Notes: a model not told the origin generated them from the letters alone. Counted from the stretch's first letter, positions 32,400-43,879 are shown. The stretch: 64,000 bases of DNA from Agarophyton chilense (GCA_030374765.1 JARGXX010000080.1:558001-622000), one strand, 5' to 3'. Made by a program: numbers and translations.

Positions 32400-32930
32400 A
32401 GTGGAGTGGCGGGTGATACAAAGTCGGTTGAAGATGAGCTTTGGTTCACATTCAAATTTGCCAACATCGAATCGAGAGGATAACTACTCATGGTACCAGT
32501 TGATGGAGTTTCTCCTGACGGCAGTAAGAATGTCATCCACAACTTTGGCAAGCACTAGTTCAATCCTGTTATTCTTCTGCGTAGAAAGAAGATTTGAGAC
32601 AAACCTGGCACTGCGTGAAGCCGTTTTTCGAAAAGCCACTTCTCGATCGTCATTTGCCAAAGTCTTTCCGACTCCACAACACCATAAGTGGGAACTTGTA
32701 TCTTCTAAGCCACACCTCTCGGCGCCCAACATTTCGAAGGAATCATGTAGATTCCTCTGCACAGTTTTCCGTTCTTGAGATAAGCACCTTTGATATCGAT
32801 GGTTGCCAGAGAATAATGAAGAATTGAAACTATCGATAGAACCAGCCGATTTAAAGGGAGCTGTGGAGACGAAGAGTCCTTCCCGATTGAGTCTTTGTCG
32901 CGATCTCGGTTTCCATGAGGCACTAGTCTG
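32400..32930 (-). pseudogene. Copia-like reverse transcriptase relic
   Basis: SLATIDIKGAYLKNGKLCRG carries the Copia reverse-transcriptase motif with the first catalytic Asp (D-I-K-G-A-Y-L). LAKVVDDILTAVRR has the VVDD motif with the catalytic Asp pair. Both are read on the minus strand in family order. Fossil, several breaks. Confidence 0.75.
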
Positions 32931-34653
32931 GACTTTAGACGAAGTTTCCCTTTTTCCTCATCACTTTTTACATGAAAGATGTTGTGAGAAGAGAGGAGGT
33001 TTTCATTACGAGGGAGAGATGATCATTGATGTTTCTCATAACAACCTTCGTAGACTCCTTTTTTCCTTCGCGATATATTTGTCAATGATCCACTTCGGAA
33101 GGAGCTCAAGGCGAGGTTCAAGCACATAATTGTCGCCGAGTACCTCTTTGACCTGACGGATAATGGTCTGTTCAGAATTGCCTAAAGATATTGATATGTT
33201 TGGAGTCACAATAAGTGTTTCTCCAATACTTTTTCCGCCAGGGGCGGATTCGAAGGCAAATCAAAATCCTTGCTAGGATCTTCGAAGGTCAGGTGGATGT
33301 AGCCATGCAGCTTGGATTCAAGCTTCTTTGCAACTTTTCCGTCAGAGAACTTCGCTTTCGAAACACTCTCAAAGCGGTGGAGAAGAATGTGATGCGAGAC
33401 GAGAAGAAGGACCGGATATATATTTCGTTCACCGGTACAACCAAGAGGCTTGTACGAACGATATATTCCGGATCTTCGACGAGACGAGAAGAGTAGGTAG
33501 AAAAGTACAGAACCTTTTTCGGCAAAACACTAACTCTTTTCGGGATCATGAGAAAGTCCTCTTCACCTATAAGGTTAGATTTATGAACGATCCGGTTTCC
33601 CAGCAATAAAGATCCATCTCCATCAACAACGTAGAATGGAATCCTTTCCCTATTCTCACTTACATCAATAATGGGCAGATCTCAAATAGCAAACACAAGC
33701 CGTGTATCGTCACAGTTAGCTCCATAACTGTGAAAGGACGGATCTCGGTCTAGTTCTGGCAGTTGAAAGGAAATTGACAAGGCATAGGCCAGTTTCGCTG
33801 TGGCTTTTACTCTGCAGACACTCTGTGGACACCCGATGTCTATCACGGGGTTCGGATCTCTGACAATGGAAACCTTATGGTCGGCTCCATATCCAGCGAC
33901 TAAGGTTAGTTGCTTTTCGAAGGGTTGGAGCCTTCCTGAAAAAAAACTCGTCGTCGCCAGCCTTCCTGCCTTTCTCAACGGATGCTTTCAGCCTGCGCTT
34001 TTCGTCAGCCAGCTGGGGGATTGGCATTTTTTTCTACGTGAAAACGAGGCTTCGAGCCACATTCCAAACAGTTTACTTCAGAGGATCTCTTCCTGGAGGC
34101 CGAAGGTCAATCAGTACCGTTTTGTGAAGAGCGAGCCTTATTAAAACTGTTTTTCTCTTATTCTTCTTTTTCTGCAGTTTGAGACTCCAAGTCGAAGGGA
34201 TTGATGCTTTGCCAGCTGAAGCGGAACGGACAGGGGCTTTTAGACTTAGAAGTGCCTTCTGCAGGTTCTGCTTAAACATCGACTCCACATCATTACAAGG
34301 AAGGTGGGGGTTCGTCATGCTATGCCTTAGTGGACATCTTTATGGAGCGAAGCACTTTTACAGCATCTTCGAAGTGGAGAACAGAACGTCATCGAGAAGA
34401 GCACGAATAGCTCTGATAGGGTCATCTTTGACTTCTTCTCCGCCACCCCGAAGCTTTTATACGACATCCAGAAGAGTCACTGTAATTCTCTTCCACTTAT
34501 CGCGAGGACTTCCAACAAGTCTCTTCAGGCTTGAAACGCTCTCTTTGTATTGCAAAGGTCCCAAAGCATCTTCAAACTATTGCGCACAATTGTTTTTCTG
34601 CGCAATGACCTTTGAGGTAACGGAAACGTGATCACTGGATTTGCTTAATGTAT

Positions 34654-35232
34654 TCAATCGATGGTCAGCTTTGCAAAAAAGAACAACAGAACAGCATTAT
34701 TCAGCCTGCTTTCAGGAAGATTAGCATTGTTCAGAAACGTGATGGGAAAAACTTCTTTCACCTGAGATGACGAGGTTCCTCCAGTGTGCATAAGATGCTC
34801 CGATGCAAGGCCCCGAAAACGAGCAACAACAGTCTGAAGGTTCTCTCGATTTCGACGACGGCTGCTTGTGGTCTTTTCGAAAGAATTCATCAGTCGTGTT
34901 ACCATTGCAGTAGGCTGGTCGACTGCAACTAAGTCCACAATTTCTTTGACTGCTTTAACTTTGTCTTCCTGTTTATAATTAATTTCTCCATTGAGTTGAT
35001 CTTCTTCGACAACAGACTGCTGAGCAGCAGGTAAGCCACGATCGTAAAACTGTCGCCTGAGAGTGGCGTAGACAGTTTCATATGACTTGTCTGTCAGTTT
35101 TCCAGTAGCCGTCTTCATTAAATCCACCCAATTGGAGACATGACGACGCCACAGATAGGCGTTTTCATCCACTGGAAACATCGGCGGGTATAACGGAGAG
35201 TGCATGGATCTATCAAACATTTTTGGGTCCAT
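34654..35232 (-). pseudogene. Gag-like protein of copia-like relic
   Basis: It begins MDPKMFDRSMHSPLYPPMF, then ENAYLWRRHVSNWVDLMKTA, ETVYATLRRQFYDRGLPAA and VQQSVVEEDQL-like text (read QQSVVEEDQL). A short gag N-terminus with a Trp/Arg helical segment ahead of a long helical domain is typical of this type of retroelement. The start Met lies just inside the repeat boundary at 35236. Confidence 0.6.
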
Positions 35233-35235
35233 GAC

Positions 35236-35430
35236 AGTCGTAGTTTTAAGTGTAACGTTACGCAGTTGAACAATTTTAGAGCTCGTGCGAAACTCAGAAA
35301 GCTAGATCCAGTACCCTGTTGTTCGTGTGGAGCGTCCATGTTCCCACCGGCCGCTCCAGGATTTTTTTATTCGTCTCAGGAGCTGGACGCACTCCGTGTT
35401 TGCACAAGTGTCCCATTTTGTTGATTTTAG
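35236..35430 (+). repeat. Interspersed repeat, copy 2
   Basis: Second copy of the repeat at 29413-29620, same orientation. It starts CAGTCGTAGTTTTAAG and ends TTGATTTTAGG. On the minus strand its end meets the gag start of the neighbouring relic, and TGGACCCAAAA there would suit a primer-binding site, but the evidence is thin. Confidence 0.5.
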
Positions 35431-36470
35431 GTTCTAAATCTACTTCCAGTTCTATGAGGGATAGAATGACCCCAGCACTTGACCTTTCCATACATTTATG
35501 TCCGGTAGCAGTCATACAAGTGATCTTTTTGAAAAACACCTGCTCTGTTTCCAGATATCTCACGACAGAGCCCTGACATTCAGCATGTTCCAACTATTTT
35601 AAAAAGTGATCGATGTCAGACTCATTCTTGCGGTCTACTTGCAATTCAGCATCAACTTTTGAAGACGTTTGCAAAGGAGAGAGTGTTGTACGGTCAAGAA
35701 GGGCATAAAAAACCGCAACGGACTCTTTTTGAGCAGTTTCGTAGGTTGGCACTGCAATTTGTGGTGAAATCATTCTAGGGAATGTCTACGTTGGATGGAC
35801 TCGGAACAGGACGTTGAACTTGTAATTTAATATAGTAGACGTTGCACTAGAATGACGCTTTCTAGTTGACGCGGCAGAGACTCGCACCAAGCTCCCAGCA
35901 ACTATGTAAGAACCCAAAACAAGATCATTCTTTCTCTTGTCCGACAACCATCGAACAACCACCCCCATCTTCATCATCCAAATCTTCAGCCCTAGTCATC
36001 ATCTTCGTCTCCATCGGTTTTTAACCATCCACCGTAAATGTATCAACGACCATCATCATAAACATTTATTCAACTACCGTTTCAAATTTTAATCGTTTTA
36101 TCAACTACTCTTTTACAATATCAACTGTAGACTTTTGCACAACATTCCTGAGTCTTTGTGCGCCGTTTTAAGTAGGTTTTCAAAAGATATTGTTTTTGGA
36201 ATTCTTCTCAGATGTTCGTTTAAACGCCGATCTTTCGATTTTTGATACCCAAGAAGTGGTTTTGAAGTTGGTTAAGTAGAATACTTCCAGGGCTTTTCGT
36301 TTTTGGTATTGTTCTCTTAGTCATTTCTGGCTATTCTGCACCCGTCGTTGCTAGTAGTCGGAGGGGACGCAGTTTATAACTTTCAAAAGTTTTTAATTCC
36401 GAGAGAGGCGCAGTAATAAGTAAGATTTTATAACCGCTTTTTGATATTCTGTATAACATTATCTAACCGA
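35431..36470. other. No gene identified
   Basis: Short minus-strand frames near 35.3-35.6 kb may be displaced gag material of the neighbouring relic. From 35.9 to 36.47 kb the sequence is AT-rich and poly-pyrimidine-prone, with nothing I can name. Confidence 0.4.
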
Positions 36471-36471
36471 T

Positions 36472-37050
36472 TTGTTTTTACAAACAAAGATTAGTTCTCA
36501 ATCATCTTTTGAATATTCATCTGTTTCCGAAACCGAGCATGTTTGCGATACCAAAGACAATAGAAATAGCGACTACGATAGCAATTCCGTGCGCGTACCG
36601 AGCGACATCGAACTTGCAGCATTTAAATCTGAGAAAAGCTTTAGAAACGAAAGCACGCAACTAACTAGCAACACCGCAGGTCTTCCAAATATTACGCATA
36701 CGCCTTCTATTTCTCTTTTTCCTTCCAAAGAAACTCTCTTCGAGCGACCTGCACGACATATTCTCCGCGTTTCCACTCAAGGCGAGCGCCGTATAAAGAA
36801 GCCCTCTTCGCGGCAACGTACGTTTAAACGTTGTGCTGTTGGTACCTTTTCTGTTTGCAGTATTCAGCAGTTTGAATCGCATCACAGGGGCGATGGTCAT
36901 CAGCGCAAGCTTCACTGTACAAATTATATGCGTGTAGATATTCACTTCCGTGTTTTCAACATGACGTTTACAGAAGCACACAACCTTAGGGTTCATCTTT
37001 ATAATCGCCGTCATCGTTTTACTCTTAGCAATAAGAACAATCATGTTTAG
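36472..37050 (+). CDS. Hypothetical 192-residue protein, possible degenerate zinc fingers
   Basis: An intact frame with a Ser/Thr/Asn-rich N-terminal half and a basic middle (RRIKKPSSRQRTFKR). The C-terminal part has Cys/His spacing resembling U1-type or C2H2 fingers: FSVCSIQQFESHHRGDGHQR, then RVFNMTFTEAHNLRVHLYNR, but key Cys positions are missing, so metal binding is doubtful. It lies just upstream of, and on the same strand as, a Copia-like relic, so it may be part of that element or a decayed host gene. No family assigned. Confidence 0.35.
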   Translation: MFLQTKISSQSSFEYSSVSETEHVCDTKDNRNSDYDSNSVRVPSDIELAAFKSEKSFRNESTQLTSNTAGLPNITHTPSISLFPSKETLFERPARHILRVSTQGERRIKKPSSRQRTFKRCAVGTFSVCSIQQFESHHRGDGHQRKLHCTNYMRVDIHFRVFNMTFTEAHNLRVHLYNRRHRFTLSNKNNHV

Positions 37051-37185
37051 GTAGGAAGTGCTTTGTGATTCTTCTTACATGTTTCATATTACAATACTTT
37101 ATCTTTCAAAGTTCTTTATTTTTACACGAGTGAATAAAAAAGGAATTTAACACTCTCAATCTAGATAATATTCATACGTTCAGAT

Positions 37186-38800
37186 ATGGTTGATAATAGA
37201 TCTCAGGCATTCGCAAAGGACCAACTGAATAACTCTGGTAATCAATCGTCTGCTTCCAATATGCCATTCAAGACTCCAGCTAAGAGAAAGCTTCCGTTTT
37301 CAGCTGCAAGATCCCCGATTCTTTCTCCAATACTAGTTGTTAATATCGAAGCGTCATTTACTGTTCGCAACATGTCTGGTGGTGCAAATAATGTGTTTGG
37401 AACTTCTCTGGTGATCCGTCATAATTGTCAGAAGAATCTGTTGGACTGTCTTCGCTGTTACTTAGTCGATTACTTTGGAATCAATTGGAATCACCTTGTG
37501 AGTCTCGTCAGAGGAAAATATTCACCTGAGATATTATTCAATCACCAAGAACCATCCATTGTGGATCTGCTCAGCTCAAATGCTCGTCTCGTACAGAAAC
37601 AGGGTGTCGAATTGGCTCACCATCTTTCAGAACGAACCATGAACCCTCTCGCATTCACGATCTACGTCAAAAAGAAGAGCATGTCGTTGCTGAAGAACCA
37701 ATTCAGGCTTCAAGTGCGTTTCTGACCTTTGCTTCATTTTACGAGCAAACACGTGTCTCTGAAGTCAACTAGTAAGTTGAGGATCCTGATCCAACTGTGA
37801 ATAACCACTGTAATATGCCTTCGTCAACAATCAGAGTGAGCACTCACAATGTAAATCCTCCCAAGACCTCACACAATCTGGAAATGCGTTTCAAAGACCA
37901 AAACTTATAGTTGCCTGGAGCAATTGTAGAATCTTCGAAAGATTTTTATAACGAATATCGTTTCGCATTAGAGGATTACATGGTACCTGGTTAAAAACAT
38001 TTTCAGCTTAAGCATAATATTTTAAGGGATAATGCAAAGCGTTTCTTCAATGATGATGTCTTTCAAAAGGTACAGTCTCTCGCTGATGCTTCAAACCTTA
38101 TAAAAGAACAATTTCGATCCATCTCATAGCCGAAGCGCATTGAAATTCTTTTCACGAACATCCGAATTGATACTTTCTAATCAAAGGAATGTAGGGCTAC
38201 TCAGGCTAGGGAGAAATTGGATTCCGAATTACAGACATTAGCTCCACAAGAGTCCTCATATCGCCGTGCTTAGACAAACAAGATATCTTATCGGAAAAAT
38301 GCAGTTATTGGATGGTCATGGGCTAGTAATCCAGTAAGCCTATTGGACTCAGAAACACGTTCCTATCAAGAATCCTACACACAGCTAGAATTTGATATTC
38401 AGAGCGAAAAGGAAGAGGATAACGCACGAAAGTCAATTAATATATTCAAGTTCTCTAAAAATTGAAAGTCTGCAGAAGTCTTCTATCAGACTTTATCGAA
38501 ACTCTATCATACCCGCGCTACATCAGGCCGTCACCAGAACAATACGAAGGCCTAAGAGGAATGGAAGAACTTGCTACAACTGTGGAGAAAAGGAAAATAT
38601 CTTGCGAAATTTTGTTGGCATCCAAAAGACGCCGCCGCCATCGCTGCAAGACAAATTGAGCTTTATCCGAAATCAAAGCAATATTCCAACCAGAACCGTG
38701 CTCTGAAATATGTACTTCACGAACCATGCGAACAGGTTGAAGATGATTTAGAAACCGAAAACGTCCACACATTCTTCAACATCAAGGAAAGAACATAAGA
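37186..38800 (+). pseudogene. Gag-like region with degenerate zinc knuckle
   Basis: An opening frame of about 180 residues (MVDNRSQAFAKDQLNNSG...) is followed by gag-like fragments. TCYNCGEKENILRNF near 38572 is recognisable as a CCHC knuckle whose His and last Cys are altered. It lies ahead of a retropepsin, as expected for gag. Confidence 0.55.
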
Positions 38801-38999
38801 GAATATTGACGCAAATTCACAAGATTCAATCGATGAAAGTGTTGAAAACCTTTTTACCAGCAATGATGCCGAGACTTCAACCCCCGAAACTCGATTTCAA
38901 TTGAGAAAATTTCCTATACGTGGATTTTCAAACAAAATTCGAAAAGTTTCCAAAGGCTCAGCGCATGAAATCCAAAAACAATTCAGACGCAAATTTAAA

Positions 39000-39365
39000 T
39001 GTTTTAAAGTTACTAATTTTGATACCGATTTTGAAACCACCGTTAAATTCAATGGTGAATGTCTAGATTTCGGAGCACAACGATTTGTGATTGGCAAAGA
39101 CCAAGCGAATGCCTATCGCAAGCGGTATGGCTCAAAGTTTAAGAAAAAGCTTTCGAAGATTCGTTTTCGACTTGGTAGTTTTAATTTCCGCAGTATTGGC
39201 CAGGTACCCATTCAAATCTGCGCCCCGAATGATAGAGTACTCAAGCTCACCGTGGACGTGATCAAGTGCAATATTCCAAATCTGCATGGACTTGTTTTCC
39301 TTGAAAGAGAAAGAATCTATGTTGACAATGTAGAGAATCTTCTGGTCTATAAGAATGGATGAACA
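39000..39365 (+). pseudogene. Retropepsin-like region of copia-like relic
   Basis: CLDFGAQRFVIGKDQANAYR matches the active-site loop (D-x-G-A) and helix of a retroelement protease family in which LLGLDVL-type and YVDNVENLL text follows. Here it reads HGLVFLERERIYVDNVENLL, so the catalytic-loop neighbourhood is recognisable. Immediately downstream, RKGELRKTHLHFYH resembles the EL-x-KLH-x-x-F-x-HP motif that starts the pre-integrase part. Confidence 0.65.
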
Positions 39366-39497
39366 ATGCTTCTCATTAGGAAACTGTGTCATCTGTAAGT
39401 CGACTGGTACGAATATACAGCCCATTTCAGGAAGGGAGAACTCAGAAAAACACATCTACATTTTTATCATTCTTCGGTACAGAAGCTTTTCAACCTC

Positions 39498-39943
39498 TGT
39501 GGAGGAGCAACGATAATGGTTGACGCTTGTAAGCCGCCGAGGCCTGAGGTATCTTACAGACGCCACGTGGACTGGCCGACCGCGGCTGGTCTCATTTAGA
39601 TAATCATTTTATTTTAATTAGTGTAATAGATTAGCATTACAGTGCCAGGGAGATCCCAGCGCCTCGCCATTGCTATTTACTTGGCTTGAGTGACGCTTCT
39701 CCCTAAGAGTAAACTAAGAACCGTTAGGATGTTAAACTGACCCCTTTGGCACATTAGTTCCATCAATTGGTCTTCAAGCCATCGTTTCCGTAGCTCCGAC
39801 CTGTAGGACTACGCAGAAAACGCCAGCGCATTGCACCAAGTACTCTGGGAGGGCTGCAGTCAAGGATACGAACCTTGGGACCCGCTCTACAATGTTACCC
39901 CAGGTTGAGACCAGTACGCTGACCCACCAGTCATTGCGTTACA
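39498..39943 (+). repeat. 5' LTR of chromovirus (446 bp)
   Basis: It starts TGTGGAGGAGCAACG and ends GCGTTACA, directly before the primer-binding site. Its partner is 49886-50332, and a third copy is the solo LTR at 63181-63625. An antisense tRNA-like T-arm is embedded near its end (39861-39900). Confidence 0.92.
39861..39900 (-). other. Antisense tRNA-like T-arm and box-A-like sequence in LTR
   Basis: On the minus strand GTAGAGCGGG is followed by CAAGGTTCGTATCCTTG. The latter folds into a perfect 5-bp stem (CAAGG/CCTTG) with a 7-base TTCGTAT loop, the geometry of a tRNA T-arm, and resembles a polymerase III box B. The GTAGAGC text resembles the end of a D-arm or box A. There is no room for an anticodon arm. 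The same block is present in the other two LTR copies of this family. Confidence 0.55.
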
Positions 39944-39946
39944 TTT

Positions 39947-39963
39947 TGGTCTCCCGACTTAGA
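39947..39963 (+). other. Primer-binding site of chromovirus
   Basis: TGGTCTCCCGACTTAGA begins three bases after the LTR end. It is identical to the site of the minus-strand chromovirus at the window start. It is not the usual initiator-Met tRNA site (TGGTATCAGAGC) of plant chromoviruses. Confidence 0.85.
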
Positions 39964-39978
39964 ATCCCTCAGTAATAA

Positions 39979-42650
39979 TTGAACAGACCACTGGAACGAA
40001 GAAGCTTCCGGATTCTAACCTTTGGTTTAATTCCCCAACGGACCAGAAGTACAGAAGCGACAGCCATTATGGATGCAGGAAACATACCCCACCGACCAGA
40101 CCATAGGACTCCTACGGCAGGACCAGTTTCCACTGCAACGCCGACGATGTCGCCTGAACCACACGTTGATACTGTTCGCGACCGCAGGAGCACGAGAAGC
40201 CAGCCGCAAGGAGTACTGACTCCCCTGGACGACCCTGAAAGGATTCGCCGAAAACCCACGGTAGCATCGCGTTTAAGAGAACGCCACACCAGGCCCACCT
40301 CTAGGCCAAAAACACGCCAAGGAGAACCCCGTAAGACTGAAAGAATTAGAGAGAATATTCCCACAGGGCTTACCGACCCTCTCTGGCCCCGTCTCCGTGA
40401 GCTCTGCTCAGCCTACGTGGATTCCATTGTAGACATGCGACTCGCTACGGCGATCGCTGACCATACGGATTACCTCGTTACGAAAATCGTTCCCAAGGTC
40501 ATGGAGTCTGAGCTATTCATAGACTCCCTCCTTCAGGCCGTTCAAGGAGCAGTTACCAGCCAGTCAGGCAATACGGTCACTAGGACCACGCCACAAGTCA
40601 ACCGTCCGGCTTCCATATGGCAACCCTCTACTGAACCCCCAGAAGTGGCGGTATTACCCGCCCCTCGACGGAAACACCATCAGGAAAATCCAATGGAAAG
40701 ACCATCAAGGAGCAGAAGAGAGGCTCCGCGTCAAAAAGAGAGACAGATTGTCCTTCCGAAAAAACTGTAGTATTCTACTATGTCGGGGAATCCGATGGGT
40801 TGGTTTTTCGCGAAGTCGCGGTTGGAACTCATAAGTGAGTGATATCATCAGCATTTTGATATGAAACGGCACACCGCGTAGGATGCCAGAAGGCAGGGTA
40901 CACTGTTAGAACACGTGTCATCACGAGTGGAGTGGCTTGCAACGGCGCATGTAGTGGCGATCCACGTGGCTGGTTTTACTTCCCTTTGTAGATGTAAGTC
41001 CATTAGGGACCGTACCCATACAGTGGTTTGGCTAAGTGGCTGACCACTGGGTATTATTTACGTATTATTTGGGCACTCACCCTGGCACACAGTATATAGT
41101 GTACCAGAAGTGAGCACCGACTCCAAGTAAAGGAGACAACATGGTCATCATGACTATTCTGTTCCTCGCTTAGGATTCCTTAACCGGAGATCCGGACGAG
41201 CTATAATAGATAGTCAGCCCCCAACCACTTCACGAGCCGTCTCGTACATACGTCCCATCAACGTTTTACAGTTGCATTGTTCACCCTCGCTGACGAGTAG
41301 TGGCCTTGCACCCCACTTCCAGCTCGCTGGTGTTGTAGCTCTACCACCCCTTTTCCTTCGCCGCAAGCGACCCATCGGCAGTCCGAACGCTGTCGCAGGT
41401 GTCTGCTCTCTCCGTTAGAGCCGAAACTACAAAAACAATATGAGGTACAGCGACTTCAGGGCTCCATCAAATCTGACAGAGAGATTGATCTTTTAGGTCC
41501 CTATTCCGCCTGGAAAGAAAAGTAGTAACCGCAGGAGACAGAAGAACAGAAGGAGTAAAAGAAGAGAGCATTTCGACACGAGTGATTCCGAATCGGCCTC
41601 AACCGAAACGACCGACTCGGAAGTGGATGAGGCTGTCGTTCGAGGCCTCAAACCAGTGACAACCACAACGAGCTTTTCCTTTAGGTTCTAGACTCCCGGA
41701 ATTACCGGCTGGCCGACATTTCACCGAAACATTCTGGTTCGGTGTGTCAAAGAGTCGCTAAATGGGCCAAACGGATGCAACTAACCATTACGGACAAGTT
41801 TTCGGGTTCCAATCCCATTGCTGTCCTTAGGTTTCTCAATTTGTTCCGTACGGCTTGTGATCAGAACGGTGTCCACGAGGGCACCGCTAGGCACCTTTTC
41901 CAATTCTTCCTCACAGGATAGGCGCGTGACCGAGTGGTTTCGAGGAAATCTGGCACAACTGACCTCTTGGATGCTCAAGACCGTGAGCTACTCAGATCGA
42001 ACCCTAAGGTTGTTCATTACCTCTTGGGAACTTACGCCACGGATGACGTTATAATGGATGCCCACCAGGAAGTAATATTCTTTAGGGAGAGCTCCAACAT
42101 GACTGAATCGGCTTTCGCAGACGACATATGGAAGAAGGTTTACCGATGTGGAAATGTATTCTGCGAAGCACGGCTTAAACCTCACCTCATCACGAAATTA
42201 TTCCATGCCATTCGGACGCATGTCCGCAATTACCACACGGAAAACCCTCTATACTCCTTCCAGAGGCTCGTTACTTATGCCGAATGTCATAACAAAACCT
42301 ATAGGACATCCCTGCGAAATGCTGATCTATCCAGAGGACACGCAACTCGATTGCGTAAACCCAACTAAGCCCATTCGGTTAGCTCTACGGAATCGAATAT
42401 GGATTCATCACTCCATTATGCCGACTCGGGAGATGTCGTCGCGGTTAATTTCAGTGCTCCTCCGTCCGGGCCCTCATCATATACCTCCCAGGTAACTACA
42501 GCGACCACTGGCCCAAACCACACCAAACTATTCCCCTTTTCCGCCCCGCAAGGACATTTTTGTTCGCTCCCCAAGGGCTTGTTTCCTCTGCCTTTCAATG
42601 GTCCAACCTTTAGACTGCACGAAGTACCTGCCTGAGGTCGCACGCAAAAA
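39979..42650 (+). pseudogene. Chromovirus gag region, split by a solo LTR
   Basis: The first part is a basic Pro/Arg-rich frame with a helical segment (PLWPRLRELCSAYVDSIVDM). After the inserted LTR the gag text continues with a capsid-like part near 41.9-42.35 kb, containing VHYLLGTYATDDVIMDAHQE and VYRCGNVFCEARLKPHLITK, which matches the capsid fold of the sister element (IDGLD/EFSVRLNKAF part). A Ser/Pro-rich tail follows. Fossil. Confidence 0.7.
40766..41431 (+). repeat. Solo LTR inserted in chromovirus gag (666 bp)
   Basis: It starts TGTAGTATTCTAC and ends AACTACA. A perfect 5-bp target duplication AAAAC flanks it (40761-40765 and 41432-41436). A second copy of the same LTR family is at 62255-62967. 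A TATA-like AGTATATAG is near 41090. The orientation shown is by this TATA only and is tentative. Confidence 0.92.
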
Positions 42651-43049
42651 CCTCTGAGCCTTAAGGGAAGAGAACTACAGGGTGCGGCGTTCCGATGGAA
42701 TGTTTAACAGGGCACCGCAACGAGCCGCAGAGATCCCTGGAAGCTCACGCTCTTCCAAGCCTGCGGATACTCCTATCAAATCCCCCCAGGTCCACGCCAT
42801 TGCAGATCCTACGGAAGACCCCGAAGAGGAATCTTATCATAAGGAAAAAACGGGAACCCCATCGGAAAACTCTTAGAGGGACGACGCGAGGCAAATCCTC
42901 CCTCTTCAAGCCCCTACCTCAACCAATTGGACGGCCATGAGCCAAGGAGCTCCTCGCCTCCCAACACAAACCACCCACATTGGACCACTCAGGATGAACC
43001 AGAATTGGAACACAGTAACGACCCTGTCTGTATCCTCAGGAATGAAAAT

Positions 43050-43400
43050 TTTAAAGTTCGAGTAGCCATCAGACTTCGCTCCAACAGCTCTCGAGTGACC
43101 ACAGCCGTATTGGCCACAGGCGCTGGTCCCAATGTGGTCCATTCTAAGCTACTCCCGTTTGGCTGGCACAAGTTCGTTCAGGCAAGGAAGACCCCAGGAC
43201 TACCGATGCATCACGTAGACCAATAAACATTAAAGCGATAGTACCACTTTATCTACAACTAGGACAATTCAAAGTCCGTACGTGGTTCCTTGTATGTCCT
43301 AAATTGGCCGCTTACGCAATCCTAGGGACCTCTATTATCGATCGATATGTTAAGGCTATTAATTCAGGCCTTAGGAAAGCCGCATTCTACAGCCCACCTT
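43050..43400 (+). pseudogene. Retropepsin-like part of chromovirus
   Basis: AVLATGAGPNVVHSKLLPFG aligns with the MDTGAGPNFIVESLLLPPL active-site text of the sister chromovirus. Here the first catalytic position reads Ala-Thr-Gly-Ala. It is followed by the strand that in the sister ends IILECDFCDRF and here reads ILGTSIIDRYV. Fossil. Confidence 0.75.
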
Positions 43401-43879
43401 CCGTCTCCATAACTGGTTCCGCCCTACGGCCAGAAGCTAACTGCAAACGAGAGATTATCTCCGAAAACACGAAGTCCAATAAGGTTCGCTTGTCAAAGGC
43501 CATAACGATACCCCCGATGACCCAAATCACCGTATTGGTCAATTCCCAGTCCTCAGGTCTCGTGGCAATTCAGAACCACCCGAAAACGGTTCTGACGCAC
43601 CCTACATTAATGAGCAATGGAGTAACGGACATCCGCCCTAACAGACCCTTCTTGGTCACGGTCAGCAACTTCCGAGATAGGCCTGTACGGTTACTTAAAG
43701 GTAGAGTGATTGGCATAACTCTACCTACCCCTGTGACCATTTTGGAGGCCCTAATGGATAACTTTTCAACTACAACTCCCAACAAGGACGTCGACTCTTG
43801 GGAGGGGACAGTTGCAATCGGCCCAGAATTCGAATCCTATAGGCCCCGGGTAGTGGATTTCCTCAGGGAATACCAGGCC

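Larger units (their letters stand above)
31790..35235 (-). mobile_element. Ty1/copia-like relic, minus strand
   Basis: Reading the minus strand from 35.2 kb downwards gives a gag-like protein, an unclear middle part, reverse transcriptase (about 32.9-32.4 kb) and RNase H (about 32.3-31.8 kb), the Copia order. Many breaks; an old fossil. The repeat at 35236-35425 adjoins its gag end and has a second copy at 29.4 kb, so these could be remnants of LTRs, but this is not proven. Confidence 0.7.
37100..39497 (+). mobile_element. Copia-like relic truncated by a chromovirus
   Basis: Gag (from about 37186), a degenerate zinc knuckle (about 38.57 kb), protease (about 39.0-39.36 kb) and the GAG-pre-integrase start (39.37-39.497 kb) follow on the plus strand. 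The chromovirus LTR begins exactly inside the KLFNL text of the pre-integrase motif. I do not see the continuation after the chromovirus at 50333, so the far part is lost or rearranged. Many breaks; an old fossil, older than the chromovirus. Confidence 0.7.

Noticed and set aside
39861-39900. A working tRNA gene on the minus strand of the LTR
   Set aside because: Only T-arm and box-A-like parts are present. There is no anticodon arm or acceptor stem.
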